Assembly: GCF_000380165.1 (NCBI RefSeq)
Contig: NZ_KB904668.1
Coordinates: forward strand, 1-64,000
From: Wenjunlia vitaminophila DSM 41686
GTDB lineage: Bacteria; Actinomycetota; Actinomycetes; Streptomycetales; Streptomycetaceae
DNA length: 64,000 nucleotides
Direction of reading: 5' to 3'
Positions 17,584 to 25,885 of this stretch are shown here, one piece after another. Under the pieces are notes generated by a model. The model was not told where the DNA came from and made no database searches. It worked only from the letters and a program-made list of their open reading frames with translations. Numbering within the stretch: position 1 is the stretch's first letter; each line of letters begins with the position of its first letter. A program made the translations under genes and the position numbers.

Positions 17584-18645
17584 TCAGGGTGTTGTGTCTT
17601 CCCTGCTCTTGCGGGCTCGCTCGGCCTTGCGGCGCAGCTGGTTGTAGGCGGCGGTCAGGCCCATCGCCTTGCGGGCTTCAAAGACCACCTGCTGCACTTC
17701 GCGGCGGGTGCGTTCGGTGCCTTCGACGATGATTTCGTCGACGAGGCCGCTCTGCTCCTCGTAGTGTGCGCGGCGCTCCCGCATCGGGTCGAGGAAGCGG
17801 TTGATGGCGGCAGCCAGTTTGTCCTTGACCTCGACGTCGCCGACCTTGCCCGCTCGGTAGCGTTCCTTGAGGTCGGCGACCTCCGCGGCGTTGTCGTTGA
17901 AGACGTCGTGGTAGATGAAGACGGGGTTGCCTTCGACCGTGCCGGGAATGTCGGCGCGGATCCGCTTGGGGTCGGTGTACATGCCGGCGACTCGCTTGCG
18001 GACATCCTCGGCGCTGTCGGAGAGGTAGATGACGTTGCCGATGGACTTGCTCATCTTGCCCTGGCCGTCGGTGCCCACGAGAGTGGGCACCTCGCTCTCG
18101 ACGAGTTCGGGGACGGGGAAGGTCTCCCCGTAGAGGTAGTTGAACCGGCGGGCGATCTCCCGGGTGACCTCCACGTGAGCGTGGTTGTCCTTACCGACAG
18201 GAACGACATGCGCCTTGACGCAGAGGATGTCGGCCGCCTGGAGCACCGGGTAGCCGAGCAGGCCGTACGGCATCTCTTCCTTGCCCGCGTCCCGAGCCAT
18301 GTCCTTCAGGCTGGGCACGCGCTCCAGACGCGGCACGGTCACCAGGTTCTGGAACAGGGCGTTGAGCTCGGTGACCTCGGGGATGGCCGATTGCAGGTAG
18401 TAGGTCGCCCGGGTCGGGTCGATGCCGGCCGCGAGGGAGTCCAGGACCATGTCCCGGGCGTTGGTGGAGACCTTGGCGATGTCCTCCCGAGTGTTCTTGG
18501 TGGTGAGCATGTGCAGGTCGGCGATGATCAGGAAAGTCTCGTACTTGTGCTGGAGCTGCACCCGGTTGGCGATGCTGCCCACGTAGTGGCCGAGGTGCAG
18601 CTTTCCGGTGGGTCGGTCCCCAGTGAGCATGCGCTGGTCTGTCAT
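17584..18645 (-). CDS. trpS: Auxiliary-type tryptophanyl-tRNA synthetase
   Basis: This class I synthetase of 353 residues is complete, with HLGH (17-20) as the HIGH motif and KMSKS at 197-201. It opens LTGDRPTGKLHLGHYVGS, unlike housekeeping bacterial enzymes, which typically read SGIQPTGxLHLGNY. This is the pattern of the second TrpRS class found in streptomycetes, some members of which are inducible and resistant to indolmycin. It overlaps the synthetase-like/aminotransferase fusion by four bases (ATGA). Possible roles are self-resistance to a TrpRS inhibitor made by the operon, or supply of Trp-tRNA as a substrate. Both are inference. Confidence 0.92.
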   Translation of the reverse strand: MTDQRMLTGDRPTGKLHLGHYVGSIANRVQLQHKYETFLIIADLHMLTTKNTREDIAKVSTNARDMVLDSLAAGIDPTRATYYLQSAIPEVTELNALFQNLVTVPRLERVPSLKDMARDAGKEEMPYGLLGYPVLQAADILCVKAHVVPVGKDNHAHVEVTREIARRFNYLYGETFPVPELVESEVPTLVGTDGQGKMSKSIGNVIYLSDSAEDVRKRVAGMYTDPKRIRADIPGTVEGNPVFIYHDVFNDNAAEVADLKERYRAGKVGDVEVKDKLAAAINRFLDPMRERRAHYEEQSGLVDEIIVEGTERTRREVQQVVFEARKAMGLTAAYNQLRRKAERARKSREDTTP

Positions 18646-20684
18646 GGAACTGATGGCCCTTCAAAGGTCTTGTCATGCAACGACGGTCGATGAGATGAGG
18701 TCCCATTCTTGCCGGTCGTGTCCTGCTGAAGTGCCTCGATAAGTGGTTCGACGAAGGGCACGTCGATCAGATGGAGCTGTATCCAGCCGGGCATCGACCA
18801 CCGCCGGCCGTCTCGGAACGGCGTCCCACTGGATCGCAGGCGCCTGGTGACCGATGCGTGGCGCGTGCCGAGATCCATCAGGAGGAAGTTCCCCTCGGTG
18901 TGCACGTAGGCGATGCCGAGGTTCTGGAGGGTTGCCGTGAGCCGTGCCCGGGCTTCGTGGCTGGCCTGTACCGTCCGCTGATGGGACTGGTCGTCCCTCA
19001 GCGCGCTGTGCGCCGCGGCGATCGCCAGCGAGTCCATCGTGTAGGGGAGCCGCTGGGCGCGCAGCCGATCGGCCAAGGGGGTGACTCCGAGTGCGTAGCC
19101 GACTCGGGCGCCGAGCAGGCAGTGAGCCTTGGACATCGACCCGAACAGCACAGCGCGCGGATACCGGCTGAGCAGCAGCGAGGCTGGCTCGATGGGCGTG
19201 CGTATGAAGTCGGCGTAGACGAGGTCGAGCAGTACGACGGCGTCATCAGGCAGGGCCTCGAAGAGGCGGTCGAGCAGCTCGGTGACTTGGCCGACGGCTC
19301 CGGAGACGGAGTGCGGGACGTCGATGACGCAGAGTGCCGTGTCCTGGTCAGCCAGACGGGCCAAGGCCGAGCTGTCGTGGGTGAAGGTGCTCGGATCCCA
19401 CGCGGCAGCCGCGTACCGCAGGCGGTGGCGCTCGGCGAGCTCCTGGTACAGCTCGAACGTCGGCTCTGTTGCGACCACCTTTCCACCGGGACGGGCTTGG
19501 ATGCGGAAAAGCCAGTCCATGACCTCGGTGGAGCCGTGGCCCACCACAACCTGGTCACGGTGTACTCCGGAGCGTTCCGCGATGGCAGCCTCCAGGTCGG
19601 TGGCGTCGCGGGGTGGCGGGCGGTGCAGTGCGCCTGCGGCCTGCCTTACGGCGGGTCCCACCTGCGAGGAGGTGCCTGAGCGCAGGGGCGCCGTGGTGGC
19701 GGCGCGGAGCCCGGCGACGACCCCGGTCAGGTGCTCCGCCTTGCAGTCCCCGCAGCTCCGACCTGACAGGCAGCCGTCCAGCGCCCGCTGGGCGGTCTCC
19801 GGTGGACACAGCAGCTCGATCATGGCGAACGCCGAGCATCGCGTCGCATCCCCACCCAGGGAACACTGCTCTTCGACGCTCGCCCGACCACCCGTCCGTG
19901 AGCGCAGGAACTTACGCTGGACCGTCGCCTCGTCGTCGTCCACGAAGACCACGGAGGACGGCTCGCGGACACTGCCCCGCTCACCTTCCCGCCGCAGACT
20001 GGGAAAGAGCCGGCGGTAGAGCAGCTCCGGAACCTTGGCGTCGACAGCCCGTGCAGCTTGGGGAAGCAGGGCCGAGTGCGGTGCTTGCATGGCGTCGACC
20101 AGGGCGACACCTCCCTCCTCCATGCCTGCCGGGGTGTAGAGGAAGAAGCTGATCATGGCTTCCAGGTCGGTCAGTGCGCTCGCAGGTGTTCTGCTGTCCC
20201 AGCCGTAGAGGCGCCGCATCCTGTCCAGCCGCAGCCCGGACAGCGCCTGGTGCTGCCACCGCCGTAGATCGGGGCCGTACTCGATGAGCTGGTCGGGCAC
20301 CGAGGCTCCTGCGTAGTGGCAGACCGCGGTGCGGAAGCCATCGACGATGGAGGTGGAATCGTCCGAGGCGTCGAACAGCAGAAGGTGCGCACCGCTGTCG
20401 GCCATCTGAGCTGCTGTACGTGCCAGGCCGAGGTGGCCCAGGTGCAGGCGCCGACCAGCGAACCCTACGCGGATCGGAGAGGCGGCCGAGCGGGTGGACG
20501 GTTGCGAGGCACCGAGCGTCTGGGTTGCCCAGACTTCGCCGGGGAGCATCGGCTTTCCCGTCTGCTGCGCCCGGTCATCGGAACAGACGACCGGGCGCAG
20601 GCCGAACTGCCGTGAGCGGTGCTCTTCGCGCGCGGCGGTCTGCCGGTTGCATGCCGCGTGCCACGTCGCCAGGGCCGTGGTCAC
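18642..20684 (-). CDS. Synthetase-like (TrpRS/TyrRS-type) / PLP aminotransferase fusion
   Basis: The 680-residue protein joins two enzymes. Residues 70-330 resemble a class I aminoacyl-tRNA synthetase of the archaeal/eukaryotic TrpRS kind: HLGH at 81-84, then VVFVDDDEATVQRKFLRS and TGGRASVEEQCSLGGD. The KMSKS position reads RGSVR, so the catalytic lysine appears lost. Residues 340-655 are a fold-type I aminotransferase of HisC type: DLVYADF (D487, Y490), the PLP lysine in GSMSKAHCLLGARVGY (K519) and R527. The usual NPNNPTG motif is replaced by DVPHSVSG, and the C-terminal LRI arginine region reads IQLHLI. The GTG start has AGGAGG six bases upstream and overlaps the nucleotidyltransferase stop. 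The reaction is unknown. Confidence 0.85.
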   Translation of the reverse strand: MTTALATWHAACNRQTAAREEHRSRQFGLRPVVCSDDRAQQTGKPMLPGEVWATQTLGASQPSTRSAASPIRVGFAGRRLHLGHLGLARTAAQMADSGAHLLLFDASDDSTSIVDGFRTAVCHYAGASVPDQLIEYGPDLRRWQHQALSGLRLDRMRRLYGWDSRTPASALTDLEAMISFFLYTPAGMEEGGVALVDAMQAPHSALLPQAARAVDAKVPELLYRRLFPSLRREGERGSVREPSSVVFVDDDEATVQRKFLRSRTGGRASVEEQCSLGGDATRCSAFAMIELLCPPETAQRALDGCLSGRSCGDCKAEHLTGVVAGLRAATTAPLRSGTSSQVGPAVRQAAGALHRPPPRDATDLEAAIAERSGVHRDQVVVGHGSTEVMDWLFRIQARPGGKVVATEPTFELYQELAERHRLRYAAAAWDPSTFTHDSSALARLADQDTALCVIDVPHSVSGAVGQVTELLDRLFEALPDDAVVLLDLVYADFIRTPIEPASLLLSRYPRAVLFGSMSKAHCLLGARVGYALGVTPLADRLRAQRLPYTMDSLAIAAAHSALRDDQSHQRTVQASHEARARLTATLQNLGIAYVHTEGNFLLMDLGTRHASVTRRLRSSGTPFRDGRRWSMPGWIQLHLIDVPFVEPLIEALQQDTTGKNGTSSHRPSLHDKTFEGPSVP

Positions 20685-21538
20685 GGTGCGCCTCCTCCCT
20701 CGGCGATGCCATGGAGGAACTCCAAGGCCGAGTGCTGTTCGTGTGGCGTTGCATGAGCGTCCGTTTTGCCGAAGTACACATCCGGGAAGCCGGGGTCCGC
20801 CTCATGGCACACCGCTCCGAAGGCCCAGAACCGGGCCGTGCAGCGGGCACGTTCCCGGTCGGCGTCATCGACCGGTGTCAGCCCGGTGTACACCCAGCCG
20901 CCGTGGGTGCCCGCAGGCGCGACGTACCCATCAGCCCGGAGTGCTTCGAGGTACGTGTGGCGCTGGTGCCCCCATACGCGGGTCATCAGCGGGGGGTTTC
21001 GCAGGAGCCTGGCCAGGTAGCCCGCAGCGTCCGGGTAGAGGTCGAGGAACGCCAGATGAGCGTGGGCGAGCAGTTGGTCCGCGTTCCAGGCCGTGTCCGG
21101 CTGTCCCAGGGCGAGCAATTCAGCAAGGGGCGCCAGGAAGCGGGCGGTGTGCTGCGAAAGCAGCAGCTCATGCTCGGGCCGGTCGGTCACGAAGGGGCCA
21201 AAAAGCTTCAGCGTGAAGTATCCGCCGAACTGGCGCCTCAATCCGTCGTCTGCCAGATCTCCGTGCGACAGCACGTAGATCGTCACGGGCGTCGCACCCC
21301 ACGAGGCACTTCGCCTGTGCGGAGCACTGCTGAGGCTGCCGTCATGGAGGAGGAACGCATCGAGGTCGCTGCCCTCGCGCCCCTGGCCGAGCGGCAGGCT
21401 GCCGTAGAAGACCCACTGCCGGCCCTCGCGGGGGATGTCGGCCACGACAGGTTCCAGCAGGGCGATGAGATCGGGGATCCGGTCGACGAAGTCCTGGCTG
21501 ATCACCTCTTCCACCGGACCGGTCAGCATCCCAGCCAC
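20681..21538 (-). CDS. Pol-beta-fold nucleotidyltransferase-like protein
   Basis: From the GTG at 21538 the protein is 285 residues. The nucleotidyltransferase signature YGSLPLGQGREGSDLDAF places GS at 46-47 and the metal-binding aspartates at 58 and 60. A later helical domain (TARFLAPLAELLALGQPDTA) resembles substrate-binding halves of antibiotic nucleotidyltransferases. I chose this start because GGAGGAGG lies seven bases upstream; an ATG at 21559 and another at 21529 are possible. The start overlaps the HAD gene's 3' end. It could adenylylate a pathway intermediate or the product; which one is unknown. Confidence 0.75.
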   Translation of the reverse strand: MAGMLTGPVEEVISQDFVDRIPDLIALLEPVVADIPREGRQWVFYGSLPLGQGREGSDLDAFLLHDGSLSSAPHRRSASWGATPVTIYVLSHGDLADDGLRRQFGGYFTLKLFGPFVTDRPEHELLLSQHTARFLAPLAELLALGQPDTAWNADQLLAHAHLAFLDLYPDAAGYLARLLRNPPLMTRVWGHQRHTYLEALRADGYVAPAGTHGGWVYTGLTPVDDADRERARCTARFWAFGAVCHEADPGFPDVYFGKTDAHATPHEQHSALEFLHGIAEGGGAP

Positions 21539-22143
21539 GTGTCCACCTCCTCCGACCATCGTCCGTCGGCATCGGCCAGCAGGCTCGTGACGCCAAGTGA
21601 CTTTGCGGCAGCGACGTTCGCCGGCTTGTCGTCCACATAGAGGGTTCGGGCCAGGTCAGTGCTGCCGAGCACCCGGTCGTAGACCGCACGATCCGGCTTG
21701 ACCACTCCCGTGAGGCTGGAGATCCACACGTCCGAGAAATGGCCGGCCAGGGCGAGCGCCTCCAGCCTCGGGATGAGCCACTCGTGCCGGTGGTTCGAGA
21801 CCAGGATCAGGCGGGCCTGCCGTCCCCAGGACGGCAGCCGGCGGACCACAGGCATGGCCCGCATGGACTGGTCGAGGACCGTACGCCACTCTGCCGGAGC
21901 GCGCTCCAACCCGCAGGTCGCGGCCAGGGAGGTCCAGAAAGACGTCTCATCCATGCGGCCGGACCACAGGTCATCGCGGAACCGCTGCCTGAAGAGCTGG
22001 GCGACCACAGTGGGGCTCAGACCACTGGAAGACGCGACGGCGCGGAACAACGGCTCCATGGGTTCACCCAGCACGACTCCGCAGGCGTCCAGCAGCAGTG
22101 TCCGGTCCGGGGCTTCGCAGTGCAGCCGCGGTCGGCTCCTCAC
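21523..22143 (-). CDS. HAD-superfamily hydrolase
   Basis: This is a 206-residue HAD phosphatase-like protein, the first gene of the minus-strand operon. Motif I is LLLDACGVVLG with nucleophile D19; the residue two positions later, usually the acid/base aspartate, is cysteine. Motif II is LILVSNHRHEW, the motif III lysine is in VVKPDRAVYDR, and motif IV is LYVDDKPANVAAAKSLGV. The frame is open far upstream, but the GTG at 22143 has GGGAGG five bases before it and gives a normal family length. It probably removes a phosphate from an intermediate; alternatively it is a family member without phosphatase activity. Confidence 0.8.
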   Translation of the reverse strand: MRSRPRLHCEAPDRTLLLDACGVVLGEPMEPLFRAVASSSGLSPTVVAQLFRQRFRDDLWSGRMDETSFWTSLAATCGLERAPAEWRTVLDQSMRAMPVVRRLPSWGRQARLILVSNHRHEWLIPRLEALALAGHFSDVWISSLTGVVKPDRAVYDRVLGSTDLARTLYVDDKPANVAAAKSLGVTSLLADADGRWSEEVDTWLGC

Positions 22144-22599
22144 AGCGTCCTCCCGGCCAGCTCGCCACCGCTGCCATCGCCGGGAACGGCCGGCATGGCT
22201 GCAACCAATACGTCCCCCATTGAGTGGGTAGCGATCGCGGACGGCCCCGTCAACAAGGGGATGCACGTCTGCAGATAGCGCATGATGAAGCTCCATCAGT
22301 AGATCGGTGACCCGTGCGTAACCGGACTCTCCGGCTGAAGTGACCGTGCTGGCGCTACGGCCGTTCTCTGCTGGTTCGGTGACAGACTGGAACTGCGCAC
22401 CCTCTACACCTCCGTTCCGCGGGCCGTGCCCGCCTCCCGTTTGAGAAGCAGAGCCGAAGGTCAAAACGAGCCGACACAAGGGAGTTGATGACGTTGTCCT
22501 GCGGCTTTCTCGGTCTCCTGCGACAGTAGGCGGGGAGTCCCACGGCACCCCGGAAAATCCTTCCGGGGCCCCTTTCGGCCACGAGGTGATGTTCAGGTA
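22144..22599. promoter_or_regulatory. Divergent control region between the biosynthetic operon and the XRE regulator
   Basis: About 455 bp separate the starts of two divergent transcription units, the HAD-led operon to the left and the XRE-TPR regulator to the right. No gene with a recognisable domain lies here. Both promoters must be in this interval, and it is the obvious place for the regulator to act. I could not identify convincing -10/-35 pairs or a clear palindromic operator by eye. Confidence 0.55.
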
Positions 22600-23829
22600 A
22601 TGCGAGGAATCACAGAGCATTTGACCACCGGGGAGCGCGTCGCCTGGTACCGGCGCCGACGCGGCCTTTCTCAAGAGGTCCTGGCCGGCCTTGTCGGACG
22701 CACCACGGACTGGCTGAGCAAAGCGGAGAACAACCGGATAGAGCTCGACCGCCTCTCGGTGATCACTTCACTTGCCGAAGCCCTCGACGTCTCCCTCGGA
22801 GACTTGCTCGCAGAACCGACCCTCATGGAGTGGTCCAACGACAGCGGCCGGCATACAGTCCCAGCCTTGCGTAACGCCCTCATGGACTACAGGCAGCTCA
22901 CGCCCTCGTTGGGAGCCTTACCCGACGAGGAACCACCTGCTCTGGAGCGCTTGCGGGCCGACGTGAAGGAAGTTCTCGACGCCTACCAAGTCTCCCGGTA
23001 CGGCTTCGCCACTCGACGGCTTCCCTTTGTCCTGGCCGATGCCCTTGCCGCCTCCCGCGCGTACTCAGGGCGCGAACGGGAGGAGGCTCATGCCGAGCTC
23101 GCCCTGGCCTACCACGGTGCGGCAATGGTGCTGGGTAAGGTCGGCGAATCGGAACTGGCGTGGATCGCCGCCGACCGTGGGTTGGCAGCCGCGCAACAGA
23201 GCGGCCAGAACGCGGTGACGGGCTCGCTCTTCCGGGCGGTCACGCACTGTCTGATGGCTACCGGCCGCTTCACCGCGGCGATCCAGCTGGTGAACGATGC
23301 GGCAGCCGTCATGCAGCCCGATCTGGGCACCGCGAACAACGAGTACCTTTCTGTCTACGGCACGCTCTTCCTCGCCGGCGCTATGGCGGCCGCCCGAGCG
23401 GAAGACCGGGCAACCACACAGACCTTCCTTCGGGAGGCCGACGAAGCCGCGCAGCGGCTGGGCACCGACGCCAACCACCTATGGACGGCCTTCGGACCGA
23501 CCAATGTGGCCATCCACTGCGTTGCCACCGCCAGAGAGCTCGGTGACATCCAGATAGCCGTGGACCTCGGACAACGCGTCGACACCAGTGGCTTGCCTGT
23601 CGAACGGCGCGTGAGGCACAGCCTGGAAGTCGCCCGCGCACTCAGCGCCTGGAACCGGACCGACGAAGCCCTGGCCAGGTTGCTGGACGCCGAACGAGCC
23701 GCTCCCGAACAGGTGCGCCACCACTACCTGAGTCGGGAACTGGTCATCGGCTGGATCCGCGGCACCCGTGGCCGCCCGTCCCAACCTGTGGCGGACCTGG
23801 CACGCAGGCTCGGCGTCGTGGGTGGCTAG
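22600..23829 (+). CDS. XRE-type regulator with TPR-like helical domain
   Basis: This 409-residue protein has an N-terminal helix-turn-helix (ERVAWYRRRRGLSQEVLAGLVGRTTDWLSKAE, about residues 12-43) and then about 300 residues of repeated helical hairpins of TPR type, with LAYHGAAMVLGKVGESELAWIAADRGL as one example. Proteins of this build are common streptomycete regulators of neighbouring biosynthetic genes, often sensing a peptide or small molecule through the TPR part. It is transcribed away from the HAD-led operon, whose promoter it probably controls. It ends only 11 bp before the NUDIX start, so the two are likely one transcript. Confidence 0.85.
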   Translation: MRGITEHLTTGERVAWYRRRRGLSQEVLAGLVGRTTDWLSKAENNRIELDRLSVITSLAEALDVSLGDLLAEPTLMEWSNDSGRHTVPALRNALMDYRQLTPSLGALPDEEPPALERLRADVKEVLDAYQVSRYGFATRRLPFVLADALAASRAYSGREREEAHAELALAYHGAAMVLGKVGESELAWIAADRGLAAAQQSGQNAVTGSLFRAVTHCLMATGRFTAAIQLVNDAAAVMQPDLGTANNEYLSVYGTLFLAGAMAAARAEDRATTQTFLREADEAAQRLGTDANHLWTAFGPTNVAIHCVATARELGDIQIAVDLGQRVDTSGLPVERRVRHSLEVARALSAWNRTDEALARLLDAERAAPEQVRHHYLSRELVIGWIRGTRGRPSQPVADLARRLGVVGG

Positions 23830-23839
23830 AGTCCATCCC

Positions 23840-24322
23840 GTGAGCGAAAACGAGCACGAAGCGAAGATGGCCCACCCGCGCATGGCAGCAGGCGCACTCT
23901 TCTTCGACGACGCCGACCGAATCCTGCTCATCGAACCCTCGTACAAGGATTATCGCGATATCCCCGGCGGTTACGTCGAGCACGGGGAGTCACCTCTGCA
24001 AGCCTGCGTGCGCGAAGTCCACGAGGAGCTGGGCATCAAGCCCCCCATCGGTCGCCTGCTCGTTGTGGACTGGGCACCGAACCCGGGAGAGGGCGACAAG
24101 GTCCTCTATCTCTTCGATGGGGGCCGCCTCAGTGCAGGCCAACGCCAGCAGATCGCGCTGCAAGCCGACGAGCTCCGCGGCTTCGGCTTTCACCAAGCCG
24201 AAGAGCTGCCCGAGATCACCATCCCCCGCCTCATACGCCGAATCACTGCTGGCATCCAGGCCCGCGCGAGCGGCTTGACCGCCTACCTGGAACACGGGAA
24301 GTCCCCAGAACCAAACGGCTGA
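23840..24322 (+). CDS. NUDIX hydrolase
   Basis: This 160-residue protein has a complete NUDIX box: GGYVEHGESPLQACV followed by REVHEELGI, matching Gx5Ex7REUxEExGU. Such enzymes hydrolyse nucleoside diphosphates linked to another moiety, often as housecleaning or as a step in a pathway. Start codons GTG at 23822 and 23840 are both possible; I chose 23840 (MSENEHEAKM), which lies just after the regulator stop, though neither has a clear ribosome-binding site. It shares the transcript of the XRE-TPR regulator. Whether it acts on an intermediate of the divergent operon is not visible. Confidence 0.88.
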   Translation: MSENEHEAKMAHPRMAAGALFFDDADRILLIEPSYKDYRDIPGGYVEHGESPLQACVREVHEELGIKPPIGRLLVVDWAPNPGEGDKVLYLFDGGRLSAGQRQQIALQADELRGFGFHQAEELPEITIPRLIRRITAGIQARASGLTAYLEHGKSPEPNG

Positions 24323-24430
24323 CGAGGGAGCATGTCGGCGATGGAGGGGAAAGTGGCTCTGGCTCCCCTTGCCTGCCTGAGCCACGATTCAGGCATCACC
24401 GGAGAAGCTTGATCAGCGGGGCCGGGAGAG

Positions 24431-25885
24431 GTGGACGACACCCGCGGCGCGTCGCGGACCGCCGTCTACGCCGCCCTGAACGGTACTCGCCTGCCGAGCA
24501 TCCAGACTTTGGACACCATGGTCGAAGCCTGGACCGATGGTGGTGCGCCGGAGCTGCAGCGGTGGCGCGAACGACGTCGCGTCACCGAGGAGTCTCTGGC
24601 TGAGGCCACACGACTAAAAGGCGTTGCCACGGCACGTCGTACCCCCGAAGAGGAGGACTTCCATGAGCAGCTGTGCGCAATGTGGCAGGAGTGCGGCAGC
24701 CCCTCGACGGGGAGGGTGGCGCGGCACTGCGGCCTGAGCGCACGGAGTCTCGATTCCTACTTGGGAGGGCGGACGCTACCGACTGCCGCGCGCCTTCGCG
24801 AGCTCATCAACGGGCTCTCGGTGGTGCAGAGGGACAGTGAGGTCCCGTTGTCATCCCAACGCAAGGCACTGGTCGGTGAGGCGCTCTTCCGGGCACGTAC
24901 AGCCCACAAGGAAGAGCGGAGCAGGGTCCGTCAGCTGGCAAAAGCCCTACCCGGAGGACAGCCGACCGACTCAGACACTCCGCATTTCGACGGGTTCGGA
25001 GCCGTGCCGGGCGTTCGTCCCGGGCAACGGTTCGCCACCCGACGAGCGCTGGCCCAGACTGGCGTGCACCGGCAGTCCATCGCCGGCATCGCCGGCAGAG
25101 GGGATCGTGGAGCGGAATCAGTCGTACTCGCTGGCACACACGCCGATGACGACCACGGCGACGTGATCATCTACACCGGCGAGGGCTCGGTGGACCCGCG
25201 CCGGCAGACGCACGATCAGCAACTGACCCGGGGAAATGCGGCTCTCGCAGCGAGTGCCGCCACCGGCCTCCCCGTTCGAGTGACCCGACGGATCGCCACG
25301 GGTCCGCACGCTGGGTCGTACCGCTACGACGGACTGTACAGAGTCGAGGACTACTGGTCCGAGCAAGGTCCACACGGTCACAGGGTGTGGCGCTTCCGCC
25401 TCGTTCAGCTCCCAGCGGTGGAGCAAGGTGAAGTCGCCCAGCCAACGCCCGCGCTGACGGCGGGTACGCAGATGCGAGAGCGCGGTGATCGCCCCCGTTC
25501 GGTGTCCTCGGTACAGCGCGTCGTACGAAGCACCGCAACCGCGAACCTCGTCAAGCGCATGCACGACTACACGTGTCAGGTGTGTGGCATCCGCCTCCAG
25601 GGTGCGACAGGCGGATACGCCGAGGCAGCACACATTCGTCCGCTGGAGCCGCCGCACGACGGTCCGGACGCGGTGGAAAACGTGCTCTGTCTATGCCCCA
25701 ACCATCACGTGCTCCTCGACCAGGGCATGTTGATCATTAACGACGACCTCACCGTTGTGAACCGCGCGGACAGCACTCTGCTCGGCCGCCTCCACGAAAC
25801 CGCAGAACACCGGGTCGACAGGCGACACCTCGCACACCACCGGGTCCACCACGGGCTGCCTACGGATGTGACATACCAGGCATGA
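24431..25885 (+). CDS. HTH-SRA-HNH modification-dependent endonuclease
   Basis: This 484-residue protein has an SRA/YDG-like domain (about 186-330: FDGFGAVPGVRPGQRF, RQTHDQQLTRGNAALAAS, YRYDGLYRVEDYW) and a C-terminal HNH nuclease (C382-x2-C385, AAHIRP with H401, C420 and C422, PNHHVLLDQGM). SRA-HNH proteins cut DNA carrying 5-methylcytosine or hydroxymethylcytosine (type IV restriction). The N-terminal 130 residues look like one partial and one complete helix-turn-helix. The GTG at 24431 is the only start after an upstream stop at 24410, so the first helices of the first motif are missing and the gene may be 5'-truncated. It sits at the right end of the island, consistent with a defence role. 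Confidence 0.82.
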   Translation: MDDTRGASRTAVYAALNGTRLPSIQTLDTMVEAWTDGGAPELQRWRERRRVTEESLAEATRLKGVATARRTPEEEDFHEQLCAMWQECGSPSTGRVARHCGLSARSLDSYLGGRTLPTAARLRELINGLSVVQRDSEVPLSSQRKALVGEALFRARTAHKEERSRVRQLAKALPGGQPTDSDTPHFDGFGAVPGVRPGQRFATRRALAQTGVHRQSIAGIAGRGDRGAESVVLAGTHADDDHGDVIIYTGEGSVDPRRQTHDQQLTRGNAALAASAATGLPVRVTRRIATGPHAGSYRYDGLYRVEDYWSEQGPHGHRVWRFRLVQLPAVEQGEVAQPTPALTAGTQMRERGDRPRSVSSVQRVVRSTATANLVKRMHDYTCQVCGIRLQGATGGYAEAAHIRPLEPPHDGPDAVENVLCLCPNHHVLLDQGMLIINDDLTVVNRADSTLLGRLHETAEHRVDRRHLAHHRVHHGLPTDVTYQA

